From Hyaloscypha bicolor E (taxonomy: Eukaryota; Ascomycota; Leotiomycetes; Helotiales; Hyaloscyphaceae), in assembly GCF_002865645.1 (NCBI RefSeq), contig NW_020194626.1:372001-436000 (forward strand): a stretch of DNA of 64,000 nt. The letters are read 5' to 3'. The notes beneath the pieces were generated by a model. It searched no databases. It saw only the letters and a program-made list of their open reading frames with translations, and was not told the DNA's origin. Each line of letters starts with the position of its first letter. The stretch's first letter is position 1. The position numbers and the translations under genes were made by a program. This document shows positions 10,797 through 20,999 of this stretch, one piece after another.

Positions 10797-11240
10797 TCAA
10801 GAATGTTGAGGAAAGTGGAGGAAATGGAGGAGATTCTCGGCACCCAGAACCAACTGTTGGAAGAGCACTTGGGGAGGACCGAAGGAATTGGTCCATAAGT
10901 GAGCGCCAACTGGCCGCTAGATCTCTTAGCCCCGGTGGAATATTTCTCACGAACAAAACTTACTTGGCGTAAGTATAAAATAAAGTTAGCTAATGGAAAA
11001 TAAGCTATCTCTAGGCCATCGAGTCCCATGCTAATAGAAGATCTTCCAAATGAGGACAGCAAATCCTGTTCTATTTGCAAGGAACTCTTCGGCTCTTGTC
11101 GAGATGAACAGTTGAGAGAACCGGGACTGCCGGTGAAACTTCCATGCAATCATGTCTTCGGAACTGCTTGCCTGGAGTCATGGTTGACAGAGAAATCGAG
11201 CTGTCTTGTCCGCAGATGGAACTATTTCTTGGAGCTGGGC
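10797..11240 (+). pseudogene. RING-finger protein gene, frame-broken
   Basis: A helical start (RMLRKVEEMEEILGTQNQLL) runs into a stop at 10899. The natural continuation (NWSISERQLAARSLSPGG) lies in another frame from about 10880. A clean intron (GTAAGTATA donor near 10969, CTCTAG acceptor near 11016) then joins it to a RING domain: SCSICKEL, LPCNHVFGTACLESWL, then ...SSC. The last zinc pair (normally CPLCR) is lost where the frame drifts. The fragment thus has at least one frame break, possibly two, and a missing zinc ligand. RING proteins act as E3 ubiquitin ligases; this copy is unlikely to work. A similar RING relic lies at 38.3-39.6 kb on the other strand. Confidence 0.5.
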
Positions 11241-11324
11241 CCACTGGTTAAAATAGCCTCGCCCCGGGCCATCCAAAGTTCCAAACTGCATCTATCAACA
11301 AAAGCGTCTTCGCAGCATCTATAG

Positions 11325-11812
11325 ATAGCATTACTAGTGTAACATAAAGTTAATTCGTTTCTCCTCATCTCAACTCCAAGCATCCCTTCTGTGTGACTCG
11401 AAATCAAAAAACTGGTGAATCTAATCTCCACGCCTCCTTTCATAGACCTCCCCTGGCTGAGCTGTAAATATCACTTGATGAGACTTCTTCCTCTCTTCTC
11501 TAGCAGGAATTACTAATCATATCCTACTTCATGATGGAATTGATCACCAGGATGTGACTATGAACAAATTCGAAGAAACCAAGGCTAAAACAAGTGAAGA
11601 GGAAGCAAGAGAGATCTATTGTGGGACTACCATTTCACAATCAAGAAGCTCATGGGCAAGGATCAACTTTGACCGCGGCAAATCTGTGACATTTTCCAAG
11701 CATAAGAATCTAGACTCCAGGTTATCTCTCTAAGAAAGAGAAACCAACGCAATGCAAATATGTACAGCCGAGCACCGAAATCGGTCGTGTCGTCTTCTTC
11801 CTTGTGATCAAT
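11325..11812. other. Intergenic region, no gene seen
   Basis: Follows the RING relic and precedes the 3' end of the CYP504 gene. It may hold more decayed sequence from the RING gene, but no protein motif is readable. Confidence 0.4.
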
Positions 11813-13459
11813 CTACAAATCCCTCGTCCTCTCCTCACTCTCCCTCATCCACTCTTCCAACTTTCCCAAATCTCTCGCTCGGAAGCCACACTTAAACGGC
11901 TTCGGATCAGTCGTCAAACTCGTCGCGATGGCATTACACTTCAAGGCATCCAAAATAGGCTCATCCCTCCTGTCCTTCGGGGGATCAATATGGAACGCAG
12001 TAATTAACCTAATAAACGCCGTATACAATTCCCGATTCGCAAGATGAGAGCCAGCACACATGCGTGAACCGGCTCCATATGCATAATGCGGGGTTCCTGA
12101 GCCTTCAGGATTCTCAAGGTAGCGTTCGATAACGAAGGATTTTGCATCTTTGAAGTGTGATTCATCAAAGTCGGCGGCCCAGGCATTCATGTAGAATGTG
12201 GTACCAGCAGGAATGACGGCATCCTCGTACTTGATGTCTTTGATGCTGGTTCTTGGCAGGCAGATAGGGATGACGGTGAAGAATCGAAGGACTTCTCGGA
12301 CAAATGCCGCCACGTAGGGAACCTTTTCTTCTACGAGACAGCGCTCCCAAGCGTCGCCGTTGGGGTAGACTTCCATTATTTCTTCGTAGGCGCGCTTTTG
12401 GATTTCTTGGCCGTGGGGAGAGGAGAGGTAGGCGATGCCCATGATAAGGTTTCCGGGGACGGTGTCAAGACCGGCTGAGACCATGGTTAAGCAGATGGAT
12501 TTGATTTCATCTGTAAAGAATCAGCTCCAAGTTCGCCCGACTCTGTTGAAGACTTACTCTCGTTCAACTTCGCCTCTGGATCCTTCAGAATGTTGCCCGT
12601 GATACATGGCTTGTCCGTTCCCTCAGCAATCTGCTTCTTGAGTTTATTCAACAAAAATGTGAGATATTTATCTCTCCGCTCCCTGAACTCCACAGCTTCA
12701 GCATTGGACTTTGGCAGCAGTCTCATCAACGGAATGTAATCTTGCCAGTTGTTGCTGGTAGATCTGAAGTTGCTGATAGCCCGCTCTACATCACAGATTT
12801 CCTGCAACAGCTCATCATCAATCTTGCCGTCGATCCTTGATCCATAGTTTAATGTCAACGAGGTGTTCAAGGCGAACCGTTGGAAGTATGCAATAGGATC
12901 AATGTCCTTCTTGCCATTCCCACTGTCCCCCAGAAGCTCTTTTATGGAGACATTGGATTCTAGGTCGATGATTGGCATGTAAGTCTGGACTGAAGGTCGG
13001 TTGAGTGCCGTTGCTGCAGCCTTCCTTCGTTGTTTACAGGACTCATCCCATGGCGACGTGCCAATAGTGAAACCTTGGGAGCTTGATACAACGGTATGGA
13101 AAGTGTGTAATGTTGGCCGCGAGATCAATGCTGACTGATTCGTAATCCACAGATGCCTGACGGAGCCGAAAGTATTCGCAAATATGATCCGCTGTTCTCC
13201 GTCAGTTTGTTGCCGGACTTATCCGCTGGGAGGGATATACCCTATTTCCAAGTCGTACTTGAAATACTGGACCGTATTTCTTTGCCAATTGCCCGGCTAC
13301 CTTGGCATGGCTGCTCCCGAATTGCAGGAGGTTTCCGAAGAGTGGGATACCGGGTATCTCTGGGAGGTTCTTGACCTTCGGGGTGTCTGTTCGGTTTAGG
13401 TAGCGGATGAGGAAGAAGATGACTGCGATCAGGGCGATGCCAGTGGTTTGGTGAGACAT
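11813..13459 (-). CDS. Cytochrome P450, CYP504 family (phenylacetate hydroxylase type)
   Basis: Three exons (13459-13241, 13191-12558, 12510-11813; introns of 49 and 47 bp) give 516 residues. An N-terminal membrane anchor is followed by LPEIPGIPLFGNLLQFG, the I-helix AGLDT, the ExxR motif EVLR, and the heme loop YGAGSRMCAG with the thiolate cysteine at about residue 436. Stretches such as SRPTLHTFHTVVSSSQGFT, TGNILKDPEAKLNE and GTPHYAYGAGSRMC are characteristic of the fungal CYP504 family. Aspergillus members (PhacA, PhacB) hydroxylate phenylacetate at position 2 or 3-hydroxyphenylacetate at position 6, leading to homogentisate. Which subfamily this is cannot be settled here. It is divergent from fumarylacetoacetase across 528 bp, the last enzyme of the same route, and homogentisate dioxygenase lies 18 kb away. 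The enzyme is expected in the endoplasmic reticulum. Confidence 0.92.
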
Positions 13460-13987
13460 GGTTGCAATGGGAATGATCTGAGAGGAAGAAGCAGCGTGAA
13501 TCAACTTGATATATGTCAGAAGGAGACGAAGTTACACAAGAGGGGTCCTCCTCAATATAGCACATAATCCGCGATTCTGCACCCCTCCTTGGTCAGGTGA
13601 AAGGCTCTTGCCAAAATCTAGCTCTCTCCGGATGGGAACATCCGCTGGCTCATCGCCACTTCCCCAGAACAAGGGGCTTTTCCATTCCGCACCTCGGTGG
13701 ATCGAGAAAACTTGCGGAGCATGGGGTAGAGGCGATGAATGTTCGACGAGGTGGCCATTGACCCAATGCGGAAGACAGGGGTGGGTGCGGAATTGCGCCG
13801 CCTCAACCCCGCGTCGCCCCGCCTTTTTTTTCGACCCTTGCTTAACCGTTCCTGGAGCTGTTGATAGCTTCAAACTTTCCATGCACTTCATCAACACCCA
13901 TTCTACATGCTGCGAACGCTCTCTCGTCCTACCTCCAAGCTTCACCCCAAAAATCCACACTTCGCTATCATACTCAGAACCTTCACC
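13460..13987. promoter_or_regulatory. Shared divergent promoter of CYP504 and fumarylacetoacetase
   Basis: Head-to-head starts 528 bp apart. CCCCGC occurs at 13807-13812 and 13817-13822, which read GCGGGG on the minus strand and fit the SYGGRG consensus of CreA repressors, as a close pair. The stretch between them and the fumarylacetoacetase ATG is T- and CT-rich. Carbon repression of both genes is plausible and known for the Aspergillus phenylalanine/phenylacetate route; for this genome it is inference. Confidence 0.45.
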
Positions 13988-15298
13988 ATGGCACCCCTCA
14001 AATCCTGGCTTTCCATCCCTCAAGACAGCCATTTCTCCCTCGCCAACCTCCCCTTCGGCATCATCACCTCGAAAAACTCGCAGACTGAGAAGAGACCAGC
14101 AGTGGCAATCGGCGAGCTCGTCCTCGACCTGCAAGCTTTCGCCCACGGAGACGGGTTCTCCAGCCTTCCATCTCTCAAAGATCACCTCTCCGTCTTCTCG
14201 CAACCAACACTCAACGCCTTCGCAGCTCTCGGACAACCAATACACCGCGAAGTGCGCACATACCTCCAAAATATCCTCTCCGATACCACAACCCACCCTC
14301 AAATATTGAAGGATAATGTATCTCTACAAAAGACGGCTCTCCTCCCCAAGCACGAAACCAAAACCCACCTCCCTATGCAAATAGGCGACTACACTGACTT
14401 CTACGCCGGCGAAAACCACGCCTTCAACGCAGGCTGTCTCTTCCGCGGGCCCGCAAACGCTTTACAGCCAAACTATTTCCACATTCCCATCGGGTACCAC
14501 GGGCGAGCATCTACCGTCGTCGTCTCCGGGACACCTATCCGTAGGCCGAATGGTCAGCTCCTTCTCGACTCGACCGCCGACCCCAAGATTCCAACCTTTG
14601 GCCCAAGTAGGAGGTTGGATATCGAGCTCGAGTTGGGGTGTTTACTGTGTAAAGCCAACCCAATGGGAGAACCTGTTCCAATAGAAGAGGCTGAACAGGC
14701 TATCTTCGGCTTCGTCCTAATGAACGACTGGTCAGCACGCGATATCCAAGCATGGGAATACGTGCCCCTGGGGCCCTTCAACGGTAAAAACTTTGGCACC
14801 ACAATATCTCCTTGGGTAGTGCTCTTCGACGCACTCGATCATTTTCGCGTTGAGAAGTTGAAGAATGAGACGAAGCTGTTGCCGTATCTGGAGGAAGGGC
14901 GGCCGGATACGGTGTATGATATTAATCTAGAAGTTGATTTGACGACCCCGGGCCCGGAGGGGAGTACCACGACGATTTCGAGGGGGAGTGGACGGAATTT
15001 GGTGTGGAGCTTTGCGCAGATGATAGCGCATCATAGTGTTGGCGGGTGTGCGATGCAGCCTGGCGATTTACTCGGCTCAGGTACCATCAGTACGAAAGAT
15101 GATTCTGGACTGGGAAGCTTGCTGGAGATGAGTGCGGGTGGCAAGAAGGAGATTATGTTAGCGGGGATGGATGTCAGGAAGTTCTTGAAAGATGGAGATA
15201 CGATTACTATAAGAGGGGTGTGTGGTGGTGAGCCTGGTGCTCTGGTAGGGTTTGGGGAGTGTGTAGGCACGATTGAGAGCGCGATTGTCTTTTCATGA
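13988..15298 (+). CDS. fahA: Fumarylacetoacetase
   Basis: Intronless, 436 residues from ATG 13988. It hydrolyses fumarylacetoacetate to fumarate and acetoacetate, the last step of tyrosine/phenylacetate breakdown. Key regions are DYTDFYAGENHAFNAG (metal Asp and catalytic His), RRLDIELELG (two metal Glu), LMNDWSARDIQAWEY (metal Asp) and LGPFNGKNFGTTISPW (Lys), all as in mouse FAH. The length is close to the usual 420-430. An in-frame ATG at 13907 would add 27 residues rich in Arg, Ser and Leu and free of acids, a possible mitochondrial leader, though FAH is normally cytosolic; MAPLKSWLSIP at 13988 matches where the family begins. It is divergent from CYP504. A 256-codon antisense frame over its 5' part is a shadow. 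Confidence 0.95.
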   Translation: MAPLKSWLSIPQDSHFSLANLPFGIITSKNSQTEKRPAVAIGELVLDLQAFAHGDGFSSLPSLKDHLSVFSQPTLNAFAALGQPIHREVRTYLQNILSDTTTHPQILKDNVSLQKTALLPKHETKTHLPMQIGDYTDFYAGENHAFNAGCLFRGPANALQPNYFHIPIGYHGRASTVVVSGTPIRRPNGQLLLDSTADPKIPTFGPSRRLDIELELGCLLCKANPMGEPVPIEEAEQAIFGFVLMNDWSARDIQAWEYVPLGPFNGKNFGTTISPWVVLFDALDHFRVEKLKNETKLLPYLEEGRPDTVYDINLEVDLTTPGPEGSTTTISRGSGRNLVWSFAQMIAHHSVGGCAMQPGDLLGSGTISTKDDSGLGSLLEMSAGGKKEIMLAGMDVRKFLKDGDTITIRGVCGGEPGALVGFGECVGTIESAIVFS

Positions 15299-15430
15299 TA
15301 TGTAAAAGTAATTCCTTGTCATTTTTTCAAAGTGGTGCATGGTTATTCTATCAACAAAGCTCACGGGCTTTTGTCTGGTGTTGTAACTCATACATCTCCA
15401 ACCACTCCTCGACTCCCACCATAAGCGACA

Positions 15431-18246
15431 TCAAAACAGATCTCTCAACTGTCGATACAACTCCTCATCGCCACCAAAAACATTGCTTCCAATGCCCGCC
15501 AACGCATCACCATCCGGAATCTGCACATACGTGCCTCCATTTCCATTCATGCCCTGCCCAACGCTCCCCAGCGCCGCCTCAAAAAGATTCGTCATCTCAT
15601 GACTCATCTGAAACCCATTCATCGGACTATTCCCACTGCCCAGCCCTCCACCATTAACGCCTTCCCCTCCAAACGGATGACCCAATCCAATATCATGCCC
15701 CGCGAGACCCGCCATCGCCAGGGCTGCGGAAGAGTGCGGGTCCTCGGCACTCATGCCATGGCTATTACTGGACACGTCAGGCGAAAGGCCGAGCTTCGGA
15801 CCAACTTCCTTCAAGCCTTTGATGGTCTTCCACAGGCGTTTGCTGACGAAGGATTTCGTGCTGAAGCCTTTGACGAGGTCGAGCGCCATATAAAACTCCT
15901 CGCGGCAGATGGAGCTGAACTGCACGGGTGCGTGGCAGCTGGCGAGGAAGATGACGGCGAGTGCGGAGATCAGGAAATAGTTGAAGCAAACTTGTTGTAC
16001 GCGGTAGATGTCCGTGGTTTGGTTGAGGTGTGTGAGGACCTGGATGGTGTCTTTCGCGAGTTCGACGACTTGGCTTGCGTTGCCAGGGTTCTCTTGGATT
16101 GAGGATGCGCTGTGTAGGACAGGGCGGTAGATTAGGATGCGCATTTGGTTGGCGCGCAGGTAGAGCAGTATTTTGAGTCGGTGGATGGCTCGTGAGGAAG
16201 TTTGTGGTGCTGAAGATTCAACAGCGAGCTGGAGTTCTCGGGGGATGGTCTTATGCCATTGGAGGATCTGGTAGTCGAGATAGCCAATCTCCTGCGAGTT
16301 TAGAGTTGGGCTTGGTAGCGGCGAGAAGGAGCAGACAGATTGCCAGACTTTGGATCCAATTCGGCTGTAAGAAATCATTACGTTGAGGTACGGAATGGTT
16401 AAATCCTGCAGATGCATCAATATCTAACAACGTTGAAAATGTGATTTGAAGACTTACTGGCTCAGGCAAGTTCGGATCGATGTCGGCATCTTGTAATGCA
16501 AAAGGCATGCCTGTACCGAAAGACCATCTCCTGTCTAGAACGTATATTGACCAGAACAGCTTGATGGCATTGGAACGTTCCTCCTCATCCGTAACTACCC
16601 TGAATAGCGAGTCTCGCCGGTGCAAGCCAAGCTCGATACACATTCGAGCAACTTGGCCAATGATCCGCCACGCCAATGCTTCTTCATCGCAATGGAAATG
16701 GTACATTGACTATAAAAATTGATCAGTATGTTGGTAATGCGAGTTGCCGAAGAAACATGAGCATGAATACGCTGGAACGAGATGGAAACTTTCCAACTGT
16801 CATATAAAGGAAACCAAAAGATCCGGGAGCTATGCTCCTGCTTGAGTCCTTTCAAAATCCTTTGTATCCGCTTTCGAAACCGACAACGTTTCCGTTTTGG
16901 ACGTCCAACCGAGGTCCAGTTTTTCAAAACTGTTGTATGTACTCAAATAAGGACTTCTCTGCAAAAACAAAGCCTTCCTGGTCTAGTGGTTATGATGCCC
17001 TCCGCCATTTCAACGCGCTAACAACTCACGGGTTGTTGAGGGAGACTCTGGTTCGAATCCGGAGGAGGGCATAAAGCGCAAGTACCTTCGCGAATCGCCA
17101 TGTCGGAACTTGCGCTTTTCCTTTTGGACAATGAAATAAAGTTTCGGGTTTGACAGGTTTTGTGCTGTGCAGAAGTACGAATTTTTTGACCTACCACAAC
17201 AACAAGCAGCGGCAGACTTTTCACCTCAATTGCCTCGCCATGCAAGATTCGATCTGCCGCCTCCCTAACACTTTCAAACAAGCGGTAACCAATCTCGCTC
17301 TGGCCATTCCCCTCTACCACGGCGGCACAAGCAAGCACCATCTTCAGCACCAGTGACTGCTCGTCGTAGACCCCTTTCCCCGGGGTATTAGGGTTCGCTA
17401 GGTTAGTCCGGAGAGCGGCATCTATGAAATCGAAAAGATTTGTTCCATGGATGATGATTTGCTCAATGTTTACCACAGGGTACATGAGCCCCATTTCCTC
17501 TTCATACACACGACAGAGCCGCACCATCTCCTCTTTGTTCAATGCCCATATGGGATCACGATCTGGGCTACCGTTGAGGATGGCTGAGGTTGGTGGCTGT
17601 ATGCTCCGTGGAGAAGCAATTGGAGTTGCATCCTGTGTTACAACTCCTTCATCAACCAGACCTCGATATCCCATATTATGCAGCGTGTTCTTCGCAACAT
17701 CGAGACTGAAAGCCGAGCTGGTCGGTCCTCGGAATGATGGATGCTTAGGAGCTGGTCGATACCGATTTGCTGGGGAGATCGGTGGAGGTTGGGAGACAGA
17801 TACAGAACCCTCGGAAGGAGGAGGATAGCTCATAGCATCTGCGCCAGCGCGCAAAGCATTGAGGTTCGCGTACAAATTGTCGACTTGTTCCTGGAGGGAA
17901 GCAAGGTGTGCATTCATCTGCTTAAATTCCTCGGACTCCTTGAATCCATTTGAGCAGCAATTCGGCGCATACTGACAGTCGAGGTTGAGGTTTCCGCATC
18001 TTTGGCATGGGGTGTTTCCATTGCATTTGATCTTGCGCCGCTTGCATTCGTTACTGGATTCAGAGTCAGTTTTGGACATCTGATCAATTGGCAGATATAC
18101 CATGCAATAGAGATGTATCTGTTTCTCTTTGCTCTTGTATGTGTATTTCCGTTGGCATCAGTTTCGTCGTTTTTCCTCTTCTTTCCGCTCCCAGGACCGG
18201 TATCCGCGGGACTCTCCGCACTCGAGGATTGTCGCTGGCTGTTCAT
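15431..18246 (-). CDS. Zn2Cys6 transcription factor with fungal-specific TF domain
   Basis: Four exons (18246-18101, 18053-17195, 16709-16458, 16405-15431) give about 743 residues. The zinc cluster CNECKRRKIKCNGNTP is spliced together across the first intron and has all six cysteines (about residues 49, 52, 59, 65, 68, 75). A helical linker follows (QMNAHLASLQEQVDNLYANL). The fungal TF domain follows, with MYHFHCDEEALAWRIIG and IKLFWSIYVLDRRWSFGTG, and then a Gly/Asn-rich C-terminus. The start may also be ATG 18336, adding 30 residues. The third intron (16710-17194) is 485 bp, far longer than its neighbours, and contains a tRNA gene on the other strand. The gene lies 130 bp from the 3' end of fahA, tail to tail. 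It could regulate the adjacent aromatic genes, but nothing in the sequence proves that. Confidence 0.9.
16972..17070 (+). tRNA. Intron-containing tRNA gene, anticodon unclear
   Basis: A full cloverleaf can be drawn. The acceptor stem is GCCTTCC (16972-16978) with GGAGGGC (17064-17070), seven pairs with one wobble. The D arm holds the perfect A box TGGTCTAGTGG. The anticodon stem is CCCTC (16998-17002) with GAGGG (17038-17042). The T arm is TCTGG-TTCGAAT-CCGGA (17047-17063). The anticodon loop and intron together are 35 nt, which leaves a 28-nt intron if the loop has seven bases. Read by position, the anticodon would be CCA (Trp), but base 33 would then be G, not the near-universal T. The assignment is therefore open, and a pseudo-tRNA is possible. 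It sits antisense inside an intron of the Zn2Cys6 gene. Confidence 0.75.
17073..17118. other. Inverted repeat just after the tRNA gene
   Basis: AAAGCGCAAGT at 17073-17083 is repeated inverted and perfect as ACTTGCGCTTT at 17108-17118, with a 24-nt loop that includes the palindrome TTCGCGAA. The right arm runs into TTTT, which could end Pol III transcription. It begins three bases after the tRNA end. Confidence 0.6.
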
Positions 18247-18453
18247 GCTGCCGGACACCGCAATAGGAGATATTGGAACTATTGGGGTATCGACTAGGTA
18301 ATTGAGATCTGTAACTTGATCTTCAAGAATGTTCATAGTCACACATAACGGAAGATGTTTGTTCTGTGGCATAGTGGAAACCTCTCGGTCTGGAAATCCG
18401 CGAGGTTGAGATGCGGGGATCTTTGGCACCATGCCTATTAGGGCATCGCGCAA

Positions 18454-18816
18454 TCCCTGGGATTTTTGTCTTGATCACGTGGAACATTGACTTCCCTGGC
18501 GATTGAAGCTGGAGACATTGATTAACGTTTGGGGGTCTAGGAGACAATGAATATTGGCAAGCCTGCAGGTGGTGCCTTTCTTCTTCCGTCCCAGAAGTTG
18601 ACAAGCTTTGATAACGGTTATGAACCTCACTTTAATACCCCATCTTTTAGAGAAGAGAGAACTTGACAAGAGAGCTTTGTTCAAAAAGTAGCTTTATTGA
18701 AGATCTCCCCATAGCTTGCAACAGAGCGACTTCAGCTCCTTCGGTCACTGGCCTCTGGGCCTTCCCACAAGCAAAGTCCCACCGACCCCATGGATCAATT
18801 CCTAAGTCGTCATCTC
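18454..18816. other. Intergenic region, no gene seen
   Basis: Upstream side of the Zn2Cys6 gene. It holds that gene's promoter and no recognisable coding sequence. Confidence 0.4.
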
Positions 18817-19059
18817 TTACTTCTGCTTCGGCTTTGGTCTCGGTTTATCCTTTGAACCTGCAGTCCCTGAATCCATATGTGCCAAAGCTCTCTCCATCTC
18901 ACTATCACCAACAATGCCGAACGTCAGACGCCAGGTTCGGGTAGGGTGGAGGATGATGTTTCTCGGGTGCCAAGGAGCGTATTTCTCCGCTGCCTTTCTT
19001 GCTTTCAAACGGTCTCCGAACTCGTCGAGTTCGTCTTTCCAATCCTTCTCGGGATTCAT
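18817..19059 (-). CDS. Small hypothetical protein (80 aa)
   Basis: An intact ATG-to-stop frame encodes a charged protein: an acidic helix (MNPEKDWKDELDEFG), a basic middle with WHPRNIILHPTRTWRLTFG, and a Pro/Lys tail (KDKPRPKPKQK). It has no membrane span or signal peptide. The even amino-acid use and isolated position suggest a real gene, but I do not recognise the family. The function is unknown. Confidence 0.4.
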   Translation of the reverse strand: MNPEKDWKDELDEFGDRLKARKAAEKYAPWHPRNIILHPTRTWRLTFGIVGDSEMERALAHMDSGTAGSKDKPRPKPKQK

Positions 19060-19502
19060 GATTGTTCGTTGGAAAGTTTAATGTTGGTTGTCTGAAAAAT
19101 GGGAAGATGGAAAGATGTTTGGAATGAATGTTACCCAGCGGGAGGTCGCTGAGTTGAGAGATCAGGAAGCTCGGGGTCCGAATATGGGGAACTCGTTAGT
19201 ATATGTATGTTGTTCCGTTCCGCGTATAGGCGAACAAGATCGCTCCTAGCGAGGTGCATAAATACGCATGCACGTCTGCGTGTCCAGACACCTTGCTCGT
19301 CGTCACGTCATATTTGCATGAAGCAAGCGTGCAAGGACTCGAGATTGGCTGGAAATCACACAAAATTGCTCTAAATCTCTCTAGCTTGGAGATCAGGCAG
19401 AAATCGAGCGGCCTTGGAGTTGAGAGGTAGTGCTGTTGCGTCTGAATAATAGCTTGGCTATTGCTGACCCCACTTTCGAAGAGGTCAACTCAGCCACAAG
19501 TT
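19060..19502. other. Intergenic region, no gene seen
   Basis: Holds the likely promoter of the 80-aa gene and the 3' flank of the MFS gene. No motif stands out. Confidence 0.4.
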
Positions 19503-20999
19503 CTATTCGTCGACTTCTTGGTTATCTCTGCTAGCTGTCCTTTCAGCTCTATCCATCTCGGTCTTATGGCCTCGGAACCCCGTCAGAAGTCCCAAGTCGT
19601 AGGTAGCTTTCAAACTTCCAGCAACAACAAAAGTCACCCAAAATCGTCCTGATTGAGCTAGTACGCCTGTGATAACGGGGCCGCAACTCTGGCTGAAGGT
19701 TCTAACAACAGATATGAATCCCATGACTGCTGTCCTCTCGCCAGGCTGTACAACTACCGAAAGGAATGCGGCTTTAGGTGCGATATCCATAGAAGCGAGC
19801 GATGAGCGTAGGAGCAGAAAGAAGATGGCACCAGAGAGGGATGACGGAATTGGAATGAGGCAAAGAGCGATGGCGGATGGAAGATGAGTGAAGACCATGG
19901 TTCTGATGAGACCGATGCGTCGAGAGAGCGAGACAGCGACCAGAGATGAGACCGAGGAGAGAATACCAGCGATGAAAAAGAGGGTCCCTAAATCGCCTTC
20001 ATGTAGCTTGAATTTGAGGTTGAAGAAGTAGGTGACCAGGGAGCTGGATCACTGTTAGCAAAATTTTCTCAAGAAATACCAGAAAGGGGAGACTTACGCG
20101 GGCACAAGACCAGATGCTAGAGAATCCAGAGCAAATAACAAGCAAAGCTTGAGGAGAACAATTCGGCTCTCCTTGCTGATCTTTGGCAGTAACGATCTCT
20201 TCTCCTTAACAGTCATCTCGTGGTTGGAATCAGTGTCACCTCTCGAGATCAATGACTCCGACTCGTCATCCGAATCTTTCTGCTCTTCATGACCATGAAG
20301 TTCAACCCTCGAACTTAGCATACAGGTCAATAGCAAGTTCAAAAATCCAAGTCCAGCGTAGGCCAGAAACACTGCCTGATAAGACCTTACTGGACTCCAC
20401 CTCTCCCGGCTCTGCAATTTTTGAACAACCCAGCCGGTAGCTAATTTCCCCAAGGCGTTTCCTCCTGAGCCGATGACCACATACCAAGCAAAGATATCAC
20501 TTCTGATCTCTGGCTTGGTGAGATGAGCCAGGGTAGACTCCTCAATGGCGCTGAAAGGGCCAATTTCTCTCCCGCTATGATAGTCACACCATTAATTTCA
20601 GACATAAATAAAGATCAGACGAACAGGAGCATACTTCGGACTGATAACACCAAAAACACTCGCAGCAAGCAAACACCAGAAGTTCCCTGTAACAGCGAAC
20701 ACGACACCACTCATCACCATCAACATGGCTCCTCCACCAAGCACAATCTTCCGCCCAACGCCATCGGCAAGTAACGTAAGCGCGAAACTTATCACATCTC
20801 CGACGAGCGTCAGTGACATGAACAACCCAATCTGGGCATCGGAGATAGAAATAGCGTGTAGGTACAGAGCGAGAACGATCGTGGAACCTCCGAAGGCAAA
20901 AAATCGGATGAACCGCTGTAGGATCAGGATCTTAGTGTCGCGGGACGAGTTGTGAAGAGAGTGGAGACCCAACTCGCGGAGGATGTGGAGGAGTGCCAT
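19503..20999 (-). CDS. MFS transporter (12-TM, unassigned subfamily)
   Basis: Three exons (20999-20635, 20574-20098, 20043-19503) give 460 residues, and all junctions keep frame. The first half has RFFAFGGSTIVLALYLHAI, LTLVGDVISFALTLLADGVGRK (MFS loop motif D-G-x-G-R-K) and WYVVIGSGGNALGKLATGW. A charged cytosolic loop (HGHEEQKDSDDESESLIS) separates it from the second half. That half has SLVTYFFNLKF, DIAPKAAFLSVVVQPGERT and FSQSCGPVITGVLAQ. The arrangement matches fungal MFS proteins of the yeast YCR023C type, whose substrates are not known. The tail is hydrophilic and acidic/basic mixed. Confidence 0.85.

Noticed and set aside
13532..14302. 256-codon minus-strand ORF over the fahA 5' region
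   Set aside because: It is antisense to the well-matched fumarylacetoacetase and the shared promoter; its composition mirrors the real gene.
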